Positions 8,603 through 18,231 of a DNA stretch of 46,983 bases are shown piece after piece (the stretch's first letter is position 1; each line of letters starts with the position of its first letter). The position numbers were made by a program, and so were the translations under genes. The DNA lies in contig JAHLFS010000048.1 in NCBI GenBank assembly GCA_018883675.1, forward strand, positions 1 through 46,983, read 5' to 3'. Source of the DNA: Candidatus Paralactobacillus gallistercoris (GTDB lineage Bacteria > Bacillota > Bacilli > Lactobacillales > Lactobacillaceae). The notes under the pieces are model-generated. The model saw only the letters and a program-made list of their open reading frames with translations. It searched no databases and was not told where the DNA came from.

Positions 8603-9649
8603 TTATGGCATTGGTAAGTGGCGTTGCTGTAAATAATTGAGTAATTTTTCACTAATAATAATATCTTTGTGACGTAATTCATTAAGATTATGTGCGCCTA
8701 ATAAAGCTAATAAGTGGCGTAATTGGTCTTGCCATTGTTGAATTAAGCTGATTGTTTGTGCTTCACCATTTTTAAGAAGTGAATGTAAAATAGTGCCCGC
8801 AATGCCCACCGCATGCGCACCCAAGCGTAAACATTTAATAATATCAAGTGCATTACGAACACCACCAGATGCCAGAATATGCGTTTGTGTTTGGCAAGGT
8901 TGACTTTCTAATAATGACTCAACCGTTGATTGTCCCCAATTATTTAAGAAAGCATATTCTTTTTGCGACCGGCGTTCATTTTCAATTTGAATAAAATTCG
9001 TTCCCCCACGACCAGCAACATCAATGTAGGATACACCTAATGCGATTAGTTGTTCAATAGTTTGTTTACTCATTCCGAAGCCAACTTCTTTAACGATAAT
9101 TGGTATAGGACTTTTTTGAACAATTTGGCGAATATTATCCTGCCAATAAAAACATTGATCGCCTTCGGGCATGACAATTTCTTGAGCAACGTTAACATGA
9201 ATTTGCAAAGCATCGGCGTTCAGCATAGTAATGGCTTGCTGGGCAGCTTGCCAATCATTACCCGCACCAATGTTACCAATAACAAAGCCATGCGGATTAT
9301 ATTGTCGTACTACTTGAAAAGTATCTTGAAGTTCAGGATATTTAATGGCAATACTTTGTGAACCGACGGCCATTGGTAAATCAGTGGCTGCGGCAATTCG
9401 GGCTAGCGCTGCGTTTAATTTTTTAGTTTGCGGTGAGCCCCCCGTCATGGCATTAATGTAAAACGGCCATTGCCAATTAAAGATATCTGGTTGTAAGTCA
9501 ATTGCTGCCAATGCGCTTTCTGGTAAACTTTGATGAATAAAGCGTATCTCATCAAAATCATTAGTTTGAGCATGATGAAACTTTTCTGCTAAGAAAAAAT
9601 GTTCATCTTTGCGATGTGATTGCATCATTTCGGCTGAATGTTTATGCAT
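8603..9649 (-). CDS. fni: Type 2 isopentenyl-diphosphate delta-isomerase
   Basis: A 348-aa FMN- and NAD(P)H-dependent isomerase converting IPP to DMAPP. The type 2 signatures are RKDEHFFLAEKF near the N terminus, FYINAMTGG, MAVGSQ, VKEVGFG and YIDVAGRGGTNF, followed by LASGGVRNALD in the FMN phosphate-binding region. It is the last gene of the mevalonate operon, 2 nt after the mvaK2 stop. Its ribosome binding site (GAGG) lies inside the end of mvaK2. The ATG used is 7 nt from GAGG. Confidence 0.95.
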   Translation of the reverse strand: MHKHSAEMMQSHRKDEHFFLAEKFHHAQTNDFDEIRFIHQSLPESALAAIDLQPDIFNWQWPFYINAMTGGSPQTKKLNAALARIAAATDLPMAVGSQSIAIKYPELQDTFQVVRQYNPHGFVIGNIGAGNDWQAAQQAITMLNADALQIHVNVAQEIVMPEGDQCFYWQDNIRQIVQKSPIPIIVKEVGFGMSKQTIEQLIALGVSYIDVAGRGGTNFIQIENERRSQKEYAFLNNWGQSTVESLLESQPCQTQTHILASGGVRNALDIIKCLRLGAHAVGIAGTILHSLLKNGEAQTISLIQQWQDQLRHLLALLGAHNLNELRHKDIIISEKLLNYLQQRHLPMP

Positions 9650-9651
9650 AT

Positions 9652-10731
9652 TTATTCCTCAATTCGTTGCACGTGTAATGGTAATTGTTCAATACCGTCT
9701 TTTTGCCACATAGTGAGCATTGGCTGCAAATCTTGATGCTTATTAGCAATGACAATGCCACAATCACCGCCACCAGCGCCAGATGTTTTTGCCACGGCGT
9801 TAATAATATGGGCTGATTGGCACATTGCTGTTAGTAGGGGTGTTTCGATGGAAACGCCACTTAATGCGGCTAAGTGTTGAAGCAACTGGCGATTAATAGT
9901 AATTTCCTTTTGAATAACGGTTAAATTATGCTGAATAAAGCCAGCAATCATCCGATTTAAACATTGTTTACTAGCCGTTAAAAAAGCTTGGTATTGTTGC
10001 ACTTGGCGGTGTTTAAATTGTTCAATTCGATCAACTAAATGCGATGTTGACGCTGGTGAACCGGTCCATCCAATAACTAATTGCAGTTCAGGTGGCGGGG
10101 TTAATTGCTGTACGCTTAAACTAGGCCAAGGCATATGCACTAATTCGCTTAGGGTAACATTATTTTCTTGAAATTTAAGCCATTCTTTATCAAAAGTGTG
10201 ATAAGCAATCCAACCACCATAAACACTAGCAGCAATATCACCTAATGAACCATTTTGCTGGACATTAAGATGTGCAATAGCGGCAATTTTAAAGATGATT
10301 TCTTTATTAACGTTTAAATGATAGAACTGACAAACCGCCTTAACCGTAGCCACAGTAACGGCAGCTGAACTGCCCAAACCATATTTTTTACCATCAGCCG
10401 AATCTAATTGACTATCAACGCGTAAATGAAACAATTTGAGCTGGGCGTTTTGCTGTTGAGCGTATTCTTCGGTTAATTGAATTGCCGTTAAGATATATTG
10501 AAATGGGTTATCACGATTATCAAACACCATCTTATTGCCTTCACGTTGCCAGATTAATTTGCCTTGATATTGTTTAGAAATAATACTGCCATAATCTTTG
10601 CTAGCAGTGATTGAAACGGTTACAAAACGATCTAAAGCAACTAAAATAGCGGGCATACCCGTTTCAACCACGGCATATTCACCAGCAATAAATAGTTTTC
10701 CAGGTGCACGTACAGTTGGCAAAATAGTCAT
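9652..10731 (-). CDS. mvaK2: Phosphomevalonate kinase
   Basis: A GHMP-family kinase (up to 359 aa) that phosphorylates mevalonate 5-phosphate to the diphosphate. It shows APGKLFIAGEYAVVE at the N terminus (motif 1), KYGLGSSAAVTVA near 117-128 (ATP-binding motif 2) and KTSGAGGGDCGI near the C terminus (motif 3). The start is uncertain: ATG at 10731 directly abuts the AAAGGA element with no spacing. TTG three codons later (10722) lies 9 nt from it and gives an N terminus closer to that usual in the family. It sits between mvaD and fni, with 8-nt and 2-nt gaps. Confidence 0.93.
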   Translation of the reverse strand: MTILPTVRAPGKLFIAGEYAVVETGMPAILVALDRFVTVSITASKDYGSIISKQYQGKLIWQREGNKMVFDNRDNPFQYILTAIQLTEEYAQQQNAQLKLFHLRVDSQLDSADGKKYGLGSSAAVTVATVKAVCQFYHLNVNKEIIFKIAAIAHLNVQQNGSLGDIAASVYGGWIAYHTFDKEWLKFQENNVTLSELVHMPWPSLSVQQLTPPPELQLVIGWTGSPASTSHLVDRIEQFKHRQVQQYQAFLTASKQCLNRMIAGFIQHNLTVIQKEITINRQLLQHLAALSGVSIETPLLTAMCQSAHIINAVAKTSGAGGGDCGIVIANKHQDLQPMLTMWQKDGIEQLPLHVQRIEE

Positions 10732-10739
10732 TCCTTTCT

Positions 10740-11729
10740 TTATCCTAAAGCGTCAATTAAATGTGCGCCAACGCCGGGGCGCGCCACTAGTAATTGTTGT
10801 TCATTAAAGTATTTACGTAATTCATGCAATAAAAGATTAGTTTGGGCTTTATCGCAAATTACTTTAACGTTAGGACCGGCATCCATTGTGTAATAACAAG
10901 TTAATCCTTGTTGCTGTAAGTTAGTAATAATCTGCATTGTTTTTAATGTTTGCGGTTGTAAATAGGTGAAACCTGGATTAGCAGCCATTGTAGTTGCGTG
11001 CATTTTTAATGCATTATTCTGCGCAATTATACCGATTTGGTTGATATCATGTGCAGCAATGGCGGCGCGCATCTTGCGTGCATCATCATTAGCTACTTTA
11101 ACCCATGCATCATAATAAGGTGAAGTTGCAACCGTATTAGCCATGCCATTCCGACTAGAAATTTTTTTAGTATGGCTGTCCAAGACAATGGCAATCATTT
11201 GTAAACCCCAGTCAATTTGTTCTTCAATCGGTACGGCTAAAGAGGTTAAATCATCACTACCGCGTTGCCATTCAACTAAGCCGCCATAAATTGAGCGACA
11301 AGCTGAACCAGAACCACGGCGTGCTAAACGTGATAAAGCTGACTTAGTGAGGTGCAATCCGGCGGCTCGTGAAGCAGCTAATGCTAAGGCAGCGAAACCA
11401 GACGCAGATGAAGCAAGACCAGCCGCAGTAGCCACGTGATTAATGGTGGTAACTTTAGCAAAAGTTGGTATGCCAGCCATTTGCCGTACAATGTCTAAAA
11501 AATTATGAACCCGTTGCGTAGCCATGGACGTTTGTAATTGACCGTTAATAATTAATTGATCAGCTATTAATGCTTCATCAAAGGTTACTTTGGTATCAGT
11601 ATAAAATGGTGCCAGTGTTAATGAAATACTATTATTAAAGGGAATGATTAGTTTTTGGTCTTTTTTACCCCAGTATTTAACTAAGGCAATGTTAGTGTGA
11701 GCACGGGCAATTGCTGTTTGTGTACTCAT
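10740..11729 (-). CDS. mvaD: Diphosphomevalonate decarboxylase
   Basis: A 329-aa GHMP-fold enzyme performing ATP-dependent decarboxylation of mevalonate diphosphate to IPP. Diagnostic stretches are NIALVKYWGK (residues 13-22), the substrate-binding NNSISLTL, TAAGLASSASGFAALA (about 101-116) and SGSACRSIYGG. TMDAGPNVK lies near the C terminus. It begins at an ATG preceded by AAGGAGCTTATT, nearly the same leader as mvaK1, 10 nt after mvaK1. The gene order mvaK1-mvaD-mvaK2-fni is the one common in lactobacilli. Confidence 0.96.
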   Translation of the reverse strand: MSTQTAIARAHTNIALVKYWGKKDQKLIIPFNNSISLTLAPFYTDTKVTFDEALIADQLIINGQLQTSMATQRVHNFLDIVRQMAGIPTFAKVTTINHVATAAGLASSASGFAALALAASRAAGLHLTKSALSRLARRGSGSACRSIYGGLVEWQRGSDDLTSLAVPIEEQIDWGLQMIAIVLDSHTKKISSRNGMANTVATSPYYDAWVKVANDDARKMRAAIAAHDINQIGIIAQNNALKMHATTMAANPGFTYLQPQTLKTMQIITNLQQQGLTCYYTMDAGPNVKVICDKAQTNLLLHELRKYFNEQQLLVARPGVGAHLIDALG

Positions 11730-11739
11730 AATAAGCTCC

Positions 11740-12675
11740 TTAATTATTTAAATTTAATGGTACAATCCAAGTTTTTTGAGCACCATTTTGACGTAATTGG
11801 TGGGCAATATCATTAGCATGCGTAAGGGTATCGGTTAAAGCTAACATACAACCACCGCGGCCGCCGCCAGTTAATTTACTACCATAAGCGCCAGCACGTT
11901 GCGCAACCGTTACTAGTTGGTCTAATTGCGGCGAACTAACCGTTAGTTGTTTTAAAATTAGTTGTGCTTGGTTCATAATAGTTCCTAATTGTTTAAGATT
12001 GCCTTGTTTTAGCACCGTTGCTGCTTGTTTAGTTAATGTACCTAATTTGGCAAGCGCCGCTTGGGTAGTTTGAGGATGTTGCATCCTTAGTTGGCGTACA
12101 GCACTAACTGCTTCTTTAGTTTGTCCTTGAATACCAGTGTCAGCAATTATTAAATAACCTTGTAAATTTAATGCAATAGGGCGTAGTGGTTGGTTTTTGA
12201 CAAACCATAATGGTACTTGGGCATTATCAGTTGCGGCATCAAGACCACTAGGATTACCGTGTATAACTTGTTCTGAAATGGCTGCTGTTGTTAATAAATC
12301 AGCATCACTAATTGGCTGTTGAAAAGCAGCGTAAAAAGCTTTGGTAATTGCTAAGGCGGTAGCAGCTGATGATCCCATGCCCCGTTCAACCGGAATATCA
12401 CTAGTAATAGTTAAAGTAAATGGTTGTTGCGGAGTTGCTAAACGTGTGAGGAGAGTATGAATTAATGTTTCGGTACCTTTTAAACGATCATTAATTTGCT
12501 GTAATTCACCATCAAATAATTGACTATGAATAATTTGACCATGCGAACTTGGTTGCAAGGTAACATGTGTTTGAATGGTCTTTAATGGTAGGGCAATGGC
12601 TGGTTGTCCGTAAACAACCGCATGCTCACCAATTAAAATCACTTTAGCATGTGCACTTGTTGTTACTTTTTGCAT
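11740..12675 (-). CDS. mvaK1: Mevalonate kinase
   Basis: A 311-aa GHMP kinase, the first gene of the operon, converting mevalonate to phosphomevalonate. Motif 1 is AKVILIGEHAVVYGQPA (about 10-26), the ATP loop is PVERGMGSSAATALA (95-109), and motif 3 is KLTGGGRGGCML near 268-279. The ATG is preceded by AAAGGAGC at 7-nt spacing. HMG-CoA synthase and reductase are not in this window, so mevalonate must be supplied by genes elsewhere. The likely end use is undecaprenyl phosphate for wall synthesis. Confidence 0.95.
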   Translation of the reverse strand: MQKVTTSAHAKVILIGEHAVVYGQPAIALPLKTIQTHVTLQPSSHGQIIHSQLFDGELQQINDRLKGTETLIHTLLTRLATPQQPFTLTITSDIPVERGMGSSAATALAITKAFYAAFQQPISDADLLTTAAISEQVIHGNPSGLDAATDNAQVPLWFVKNQPLRPIALNLQGYLIIADTGIQGQTKEAVSAVRQLRMQHPQTTQAALAKLGTLTKQAATVLKQGNLKQLGTIMNQAQLILKQLTVSSPQLDQLVTVAQRAGAYGSKLTGGGRGGCMLALTDTLTHANDIAHQLRQNGAQKTWIVPLNLNN

Positions 12676-12774
12676 AATAAGCTCCTTTAAATCAGCATCG
12701 ATATTGCATATAATGAACCCGAATAAATTAAACAGATTAATGATAACGCAATTTACTGCTAACGACTAGCATTC

Positions 12775-12805
12775 TTAAATGATTAACTTAATATGGTAGT
12801 ATAAT
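12775..12805 (+). promoter_or_regulatory. Candidate promoter for dinG
   Basis: A consensus -10 TATAAT at 12800-12805 lies 34 nt before the dinG start. The best upstream element, TTAAAT at 12775-12780, is weak and 19 bp away. It sits in the divergent spacer between mvaK1 and dinG; I could not place a convincing promoter on the mvaK1 side. Confidence 0.45.
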
Positions 12806-12839
12806 TAGAAAAGTAAATAAACGTAGGAGTCATCACGGC

Positions 12840-15656
12840 ATGGATAAGGATAAAACATATGCAGTAGTTGACTTAGAAACTACTGGTACTAAAGCAGAAA
12901 AAGGCGACCGGATTATTCAGTTTGGTTGTGCCTTAATTCAAAAAGGAAAAATTGTTAAAACAATTACTCAAGATATTAATCCCGAACGCGAAATTCCTGC
13001 CCAAATTGTCCAATTAACAGGAATTACTAACGAACAAGTAGCCACGGCACCATATTTTGCTGATGTGGCTGCTGATTTACATAAAATGTTAAATCATACA
13101 GTGTTTGTAGCTCATAATATTAATTTTGATTTGCCGTTTTTAAATACAGAGTTCACCCGTTTGGGCATGGCACCTTTGGATGTCATGGGCATTGATACGG
13201 TTGAATTATCACAAATTTTATTAACCGAAACGAATAGTTATCGTTTGAAAGATCTTACTAATTTTTTGAATATTCAGCATGATCATCCGCATCAAGCGGA
13301 CAGCGACGCTTTAGTTACGGCAAAATTGTTTATTATTTTGGATAAAAAAATCCAACATTTACCGTTGCCAACGTTACATATGATTGCCGAAAAAGCAACG
13401 CACTTATCTCGACAAACACAGCAGTATTTGCAAACGATGGATCATTTTCGGCAACAGCAAAAACAACCATTGCCGGAACAATTTTACCAAAAAGCTGGTA
13501 TTGTTTTAAGACACAAGTACACATTTACGACAACAGCGCCGCAATTACAACAATATCCACAAGATGAAAAAGCTAAGAAGCAATTATTTAAACAAGCTGC
13601 TTTGCATGTTCGTAAAACCCAACTACACTTAATGGATGATATTTATACTAACGCTGTTAGTACTCATCCCAAAGCAATGTTATTAGAAGCAGGTACCGGT
13701 TTAGGTAAATCTTTAGGCTATTTATTTCCATTATCATTTTTAGCCAAACCAGCACGTAAATTAGTAGTAGCAACATCAACGCGCTTATTGCAAAAACAAT
13801 TACTTTTTAAAACAATTCCGACTATTAACCAATTGCGTGGCGGACAATTAACGGTGGCAGTTGTTAAAAGTCAGCAACACTACTTAAATCTCAATCGTTT
13901 TTATCAAGTTTTGCAAGAAAACCATTCTTTGCCTAACCAATTAGCGATGCTACGTGTTTTAGTCTGGTTAACTAAAACGACGACGGGTGATTTGGACGAA
14001 TTGCATTTTAATTTAGTGCAAAACGGTTTAATCACGCACATTAATTGTGTACCAGGTGAAGAACCAGTAGGACCATTTGATAAGAGTGATGAATTTTATC
14101 CATATGTGCGGCGGCAACAAAATAATGCTGATGTTTTATTAACTAATCACGCTTACCTAATTCATCATTACCAAGATGAAATTTTTGGTGAACAAAGTTA
14201 TTTGGTAGTTGATGAAGCACAACATTTTCCAGATGAAGTTGAAGAAATCTTATCTAATAAGTTGCACTTGGGTCATCTAATGAACGCAGTGCAACAAATT
14301 TATGATAATTTACGTCCTAATTCAAATACGTCATCGTTATTATTTGATGATGATTTACGGTTAAATTATCAAGTAATGTCATTAATTCAAGCACTTTTCC
14401 AAGCGATTAAACTAATTACTGATTTTCAAAATGACTTATATAATCGCTTTATTGCCCAACAAATTCCACGCGAGCAACGTAAAGAACCAATTTTACGGCA
14501 ATTAAGCGGCAGCGAATTGCAAGACTTTGTTGCAGATGATGGTAATTTGCAGCAACAGTTGCTGCATTTATTACTTGATATTAAGCAAGTATTGCAACGC
14601 TTGGTTAATAATTTTGCGGCTAATGTGCAACATTTTACGCTCCACCAGCAAAAAGTTGTTCAGAATTTGTTACAGGCTTCGCGTAATTTAAGCGCACAAT
14701 TACAACAATATCAAGACTGGGTAACATTTACTAATAGTTCTACGCTACAAGATTATTTGGTTAATGTTGATTTACCGCATTATGGTGATAATCAAAAGAT
14801 TACGCTAACGTGGCAATTATTTAATAGTTCACAAAATACCCAACAACTGTTGCAACATTTTCGGGCACCGGTATTTATTGGTGCTACTTTACGGGTTAAC
14901 CGTAAGTTTGATTATTTACAACAACGTTTAGGCTTTAGTAACAATAGTGCGGTAATTAAACAAATTTACCGCAGTCCATTTTCATATAAAAAACAAGCCC
15001 AACTATTGATTACGACTGATGGTCCTAATCCACAACAAATGAATGAAGAACAATATGCTGATGCTTTGAGTGTGCAATTATTAAGTATTTTGCCTAATAT
15101 TGGTCATCAAACGATGGTGTTGTTTAATTCTAAAGCGATGATTGCTGCTGTTTACCGCCGCTTAAAAGCAAGTACATGGGGACATGATGCTGAAATTTTA
15201 GCACAAGGCGTTCATGGTTCTGATGAAAAATTATTAAAACGTTTTATCAATGATCGACCTAGTGTATTATTAGGTGCCGCTAGTTTCTGGGAAGGAGTAG
15301 ATCTGCCGGCGCAAGCCCTTGAGGTCTTGATTGTAACGCGATTGCCATTTGCGGCACCGTCTGATCGCTTAACCCAAGCACGGGCAGTACAATTAAAAAA
15401 GATTGGCAAAAATCCGTTTAAAGCTGACGCTTTACCACGGGCAACTTTAAAATTACAACAAGGATTAGGACGTTTACTTCGTACAGCGACTGACCGTGGT
15501 ATATTAATAGTATTAGATCCGCGTTTGGCTAACACACAATATGGTCAACATATGCAGCATGGCTTGCCAACATCATTGCCTAAAAATAGTATTTTGACTG
15601 CTGATGTGGTTAAACGTGTACACCAATTTTTTGACAATAGAAATGAGGAAAAATAA
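12840..15656 (+). CDS. dinG: DinG: 3'-5' exonuclease with DinG-type helicase region
   Basis: A 938-aa protein with the Gram-positive DinG layout. Residues about 1-170 are a DnaQ-like exonuclease with all three Exo motifs: VDLETTG (D and E), HNINFDLPFL and HQADSDALVTAKLF. The rest is an XPD/DinG superfamily 2 region with Walker A EAGTGLGKS (Lys-290), a Walker B-like VVDEAQHFPDE and a C-terminal QGLGRLLRT (motif VI). E. coli DinG lacks the exonuclease and carries an Fe-S cluster; in this part I see no obvious four-cysteine set. Staphylococcal DinG is known to act as an exonuclease with ATP control, so helicase activity here is unproven. AGGAG lies 10 nt before the ATG. The stop overlaps the next start by one base (TAATG). 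Confidence 0.92.
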   Translation: MDKDKTYAVVDLETTGTKAEKGDRIIQFGCALIQKGKIVKTITQDINPEREIPAQIVQLTGITNEQVATAPYFADVAADLHKMLNHTVFVAHNINFDLPFLNTEFTRLGMAPLDVMGIDTVELSQILLTETNSYRLKDLTNFLNIQHDHPHQADSDALVTAKLFIILDKKIQHLPLPTLHMIAEKATHLSRQTQQYLQTMDHFRQQQKQPLPEQFYQKAGIVLRHKYTFTTTAPQLQQYPQDEKAKKQLFKQAALHVRKTQLHLMDDIYTNAVSTHPKAMLLEAGTGLGKSLGYLFPLSFLAKPARKLVVATSTRLLQKQLLFKTIPTINQLRGGQLTVAVVKSQQHYLNLNRFYQVLQENHSLPNQLAMLRVLVWLTKTTTGDLDELHFNLVQNGLITHINCVPGEEPVGPFDKSDEFYPYVRRQQNNADVLLTNHAYLIHHYQDEIFGEQSYLVVDEAQHFPDEVEEILSNKLHLGHLMNAVQQIYDNLRPNSNTSSLLFDDDLRLNYQVMSLIQALFQAIKLITDFQNDLYNRFIAQQIPREQRKEPILRQLSGSELQDFVADDGNLQQQLLHLLLDIKQVLQRLVNNFAANVQHFTLHQQKVVQNLLQASRNLSAQLQQYQDWVTFTNSSTLQDYLVNVDLPHYGDNQKITLTWQLFNSSQNTQQLLQHFRAPVFIGATLRVNRKFDYLQQRLGFSNNSAVIKQIYRSPFSYKKQAQLLITTDGPNPQQMNEEQYADALSVQLLSILPNIGHQTMVLFNSKAMIAAVYRRLKASTWGHDAEILAQGVHGSDEKLLKRFINDRPSVLLGAASFWEGVDLPAQALEVLIVTRLPFAAPSDRLTQARAVQLKKIGKNPFKADALPRATLKLQQGLGRLLRTATDRGILIVLDPRLANTQYGQHMQHGLPTSLPKNSILTADVVKRVHQFFDNRNEEK

Positions 15657-16144
15657 TGCGGCGCGCTTCAAAATCAACGCAACGACTGGCTGTTATCGGC
15701 ATAGTGCTAATTATTTTGGTAAGTATTTTTGCTGTTTTTTCAATTGCCCAGTCGCCCCGACGTCAAGCTCAAAAACAAGCAACTAATATTGCTGAACAAA
15801 AAGTAGGATTAAAAGATCCAACGCGTTTTTATTGGTTTGACCGGGATAAAACTTATTACACTGTTGAGGGTAAGAATAAGCAAAACCAAACAATTGATGT
15901 CATAATTGCTCAAAAAACCGGTAATATTACGGTTGTTAATCAGCAAAATGGTTGGAGTCGTAACCAAGCCCTTACTAAAGTTTGGGACGAATATCACCCT
16001 AAGAAAGTATTAAATATTAACTTAGGTCTGTATCATAACCAACCGGCTTGGGACATTGCTTATTTGGATCAAAAAGGCAATTTGAATTACTTGTTATTAA
16101 GTTTTAAAAACGGTCATGAAATTAATTTAATTAAAAATGCCTAG
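15656..16144 (+). CDS. YpmB-like membrane-anchored protein (DUF5590)
   Basis: A 162-aa protein with a basic start, one transmembrane helix (about 12-31) and an extracytoplasmic domain with PepSY-like strands (KTYYTVEGKN and AWDIAYLDQKGNLNYLLLSFKNG). The position directly after dinG and before asnS matches ypmB of Bacillus and its homologues in lactobacilli. Its function is unknown; PepSY-like folds often inhibit extracellular proteases. The ATG at 15656 shares its first base with the dinG stop, so the two are translationally coupled. Confidence 0.8.
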   Translation: MRRASKSTQRLAVIGIVLIILVSIFAVFSIAQSPRRQAQKQATNIAEQKVGLKDPTRFYWFDRDKTYYTVEGKNKQNQTIDVIIAQKTGNITVVNQQNGWSRNQALTKVWDEYHPKKVLNINLGLYHNQPAWDIAYLDQKGNLNYLLLSFKNGHEINLIKNA

Positions 16145-16173
16145 TGCTTTATTAACTTATCTTTTGGTATAAT
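16145..16173 (+). promoter_or_regulatory. Extended -10 promoter for asnS
   Basis: TGGTATAAT (extended -10, hexamer at 16168-16173) has the weak -35 TGCTTT 17 bp upstream, starting just after the preceding stop codon. The resulting leader is only about 35 nt, too short for a T-box riboswitch. Confidence 0.65.
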
Positions 16174-16213
16174 AAAAAAACAGATACACATAAAAAATAA
16201 GGAGTTGGAACTA

Positions 16214-17512
16214 ATGGTAGAAAAAATTAGTATCATTGATGCTCCGAAACATGTTGACCAAGAAGTACAAATCGGAGCATGGCTTACTGATAAACGTTCC
16301 AGCGGTAAGATTTCATTTTTACAATTACGTGATGGCACGGCCTTTTTCCAAGGCGTTGTGGTAAAAGGTGAAGTTGATGATGAAACTTATGCGTTGGTTA
16401 AAGATTTACGGCAAGAAACAAGCATGAACATCACCGGTGTGATTCATGAAGATAAACGTTCACACTTTGGTTATGAAATTGAAATTAATAATATTGAAGT
16501 AGTTGGTGAAAGTCATGATTTTCCAATTACTCCTAAGGAACACGGCATTGAATTCTTGCTTGATCATCGGCATTTATGGTTACGTTCCCGGCGTCCTTAT
16601 GCAATTATGGAAATCCGGAATGAAATGATTAAAGCAACCTATGACTTTTTCTACAATCATGGTTTTCTTAAGTTAGATCCGCCATTAATTACGGATAGTG
16701 CTGCTGAAGGAACGACGGAATTATTCCACATTGACTACTTCAATAAGGACGCTTACTTATCACAAACCGGCCAGTTATATGAAGAAGCTGGTGCAATGGC
16801 TTTTGGTAAAGTCTTTTCATTTGGACCAGTATTCCGGGCTGAAAAATCTAAGACCCGGCGTCATTTAACAGAATTTTGGATGATTGAACCTGAAATGGCT
16901 TTCTACCATCAAGAAGAAAGTTTACAACTTCAAGAACAATATATTGCTTATTTAGTGCAACGGGTATTAGATAATTGCGATTATGCATTAAAATTACTTG
17001 ATCGTGATCCGGAAATTTTAAAGCGCTATACGCAACTACCATATCCACGGGTTACTTACGATGATGCCATTGAAATGTTGCAAAAGAATGGTTTTGATAT
17101 TAAGTGGGGTGATGATTTTGGTTCACCTGAAGAAACCTTTATTTCTAACCAATATGATCGACCAGTCTTTGTTTTAAATTATCCAAAGGCAATTAAAGCA
17201 TTCTACATGAAGCCGCATCCAACGCGTGATGATGTTGTTATTTGTGCTGACTTATTAGCACCAGAAGGTTATGGTGAAATTATTGGCGGTTCAGAACGGG
17301 CAACTGACTATGATTACTTGAAGCAACAAATCCTTGATCACCACTTAAACTTGGAAGATTATCAATGGTATCTTGATTTACGTAAATACGGTAGCGTTCC
17401 ACACTCTGGCTTTGGCTTAGGTTTAGAACGTGCCATTAGTTGGATTTGCCACTTAGATCATTTACGTGAAGCAATTCCATTCCCACGGATGCTTAACCGG
17501 ATGCGTCCATAA
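16214..17512 (+). CDS. asnS: Asparaginyl-tRNA synthetase
   Basis: A 432-aa class IIb synthetase that charges tRNA-Asn. An OB-fold anticodon-binding domain occupies about 1-115 ([22 protein letters not shown]). The catalytic core follows, with motif 2 [19 protein letters not shown] and motif 3 [25 protein letters not shown] and the 432-aa size fit AsnRS rather than AspRS, which carries an additional GAD domain in bacteria. The ATG at 16214 is chosen since AAGGAG lies 9 nt upstream. A TTG at 16205 would be only one base from that element. Confidence 0.95.
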   Translation: MVEKISIIDAPKHVDQEVQIGAWLTDKRSSGKISFLQLRDGTAFFQGVVVKGEVDDETYALVKDLRQETSMNITGVIHEDKRSHFGYEIEINNIEVVGESHDFPITPKEHGIEFLLDHRHLWLRSRRPYAIMEIRNEMIKATYDFFYNHGFLKLDPPLITDSAAEGTTELFHIDYFNKDAYLSQTGQLYEEAGAMAFGKVFSFGPVFRAEKSKTRRHLTEFWMIEPEMAFYHQEESLQLQEQYIAYLVQRVLDNCDYALKLLDRDPEILKRYTQLPYPRVTYDDAIEMLQKNGFDIKWGDDFGSPEETFISNQYDRPVFVLNYPKAIKAFYMKPHPTRDDVVICADLLAPEGYGEIIGGSERATDYDYLKQQILDHHLNLEDYQWYLDLRKYGSVPHSGFGLGLERAISWICHLDHLREAIPFPRMLNRMRP

Positions 17513-17523
17513 TGGTAAAAATT

Positions 17524-17552
17524 AAAAGATCGTGATTCTCACGGTCTTTTTT
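17524..17552 (+). terminator. Terminator after asnS
   Basis: A short hairpin (AAGATCGTGA, loop TTC, TCACGGTCTT with G-T pairs) is followed by a T run. dnaD begins 21 nt later without an obvious new promoter, so it probably depends on partial read-through. Confidence 0.8.
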
Positions 17553-17572
17553 ATTTAATAAGGGTGATGCAA

Positions 17573-18193
17573 ATGAACAATAATTTTTTTGATACTTATT
17601 TACATGCTGGTTATACTAGTATTTCTAATTTGTTATTAGCTCATTTTCATGATGTGGGCATGAATAATAATGAATTATTAGTTTATTTACAGTTATTGGC
17701 CTTTGCGCAACAACATAATTATTTTCCAGATATTGCTGAAATCGCCCGGCGTCTTAGTCAATCAAGTCGTAATATTTATGCAGTCCTTGACCAATTACAA
17801 CGAGATGGTTTTATAAAAGTTATCCTGGTTGGTGATTCTAAACCTCAGCATAAAGAATATGATTTGAGTGGTGTTTTTTATAAACTAGCCCAAGCATCTA
17901 CACAAACACCGACTTTTCAAGAAGTTAATGAACGCCAAAAAACATTTGATGATATTGAAGCTGGCTTTGGGCGCCCATTGTCAGCTAGCGAAATGGAAGT
18001 AATTGCCCGTTGGTTTGATGATGACCATTATACTCCTGAATTAATTGAATTAGCCTTGCAAGAGGCCGTTTTGAATCAGGCTTTTTCGGTGAAATATATG
18101 GATCGGGTTTTATTAAACTGGGAACATCGCAATATTCATACTAAGGCGGAAGTACAAAAAGAACGGCAACGTTGGCAACAAAATCATGTTTAA
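17573..18193 (+). CDS. dnaD: DnaD replication initiation protein
   Basis: A 206-aa primosomal protein that acts with DnaB and DnaI to remodel oriC and load the replicative helicase in Firmicutes. The N-terminal winged helix (about 20-110) includes LAFAQQHNYFPDIAEIARRL and a helix-turn-helix. The C-terminal DnaB_2/DnaD domain (about 135-200) contains FGRPLSASEMEVIARWFDDD and ends near YMDRVLLNW, the usual YxxxILxxW-type signature. The ATG at 17573 lies 8 nt after AAGGG. Earlier in-frame GTG and ATG codons at 17564 and 17567 are too close to that element. It follows asnS as in Bacillus, but nth and ypoC do not follow it. Confidence 0.9.
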   Translation: MNNNFFDTYLHAGYTSISNLLLAHFHDVGMNNNELLVYLQLLAFAQQHNYFPDIAEIARRLSQSSRNIYAVLDQLQRDGFIKVILVGDSKPQHKEYDLSGVFYKLAQASTQTPTFQEVNERQKTFDDIEAGFGRPLSASEMEVIARWFDDDHYTPELIELALQEAVLNQAFSVKYMDRVLLNWEHRNIHTKAEVQKERQRWQQNHV

Positions 18194-18231
18194 AAAAACA
18201 GCGTCTATTAATTTTAATAGACGCTGTTTTT
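18194..18231. terminator. Bidirectional terminator between dnaD and pbp1A
   Basis: An A-rich left arm, then ACAGCGTCTATTA pairs perfectly with its complement across a short loop, ending in T7. The stop codons of both convergent genes flank it within a few bases. Confidence 0.93.

Noticed and set aside
16180-16213. T-box riboswitch for asnS
   Set aside because: The leader is only about 35 nt and lacks the T-box sequence, specifier loop and antiterminator.
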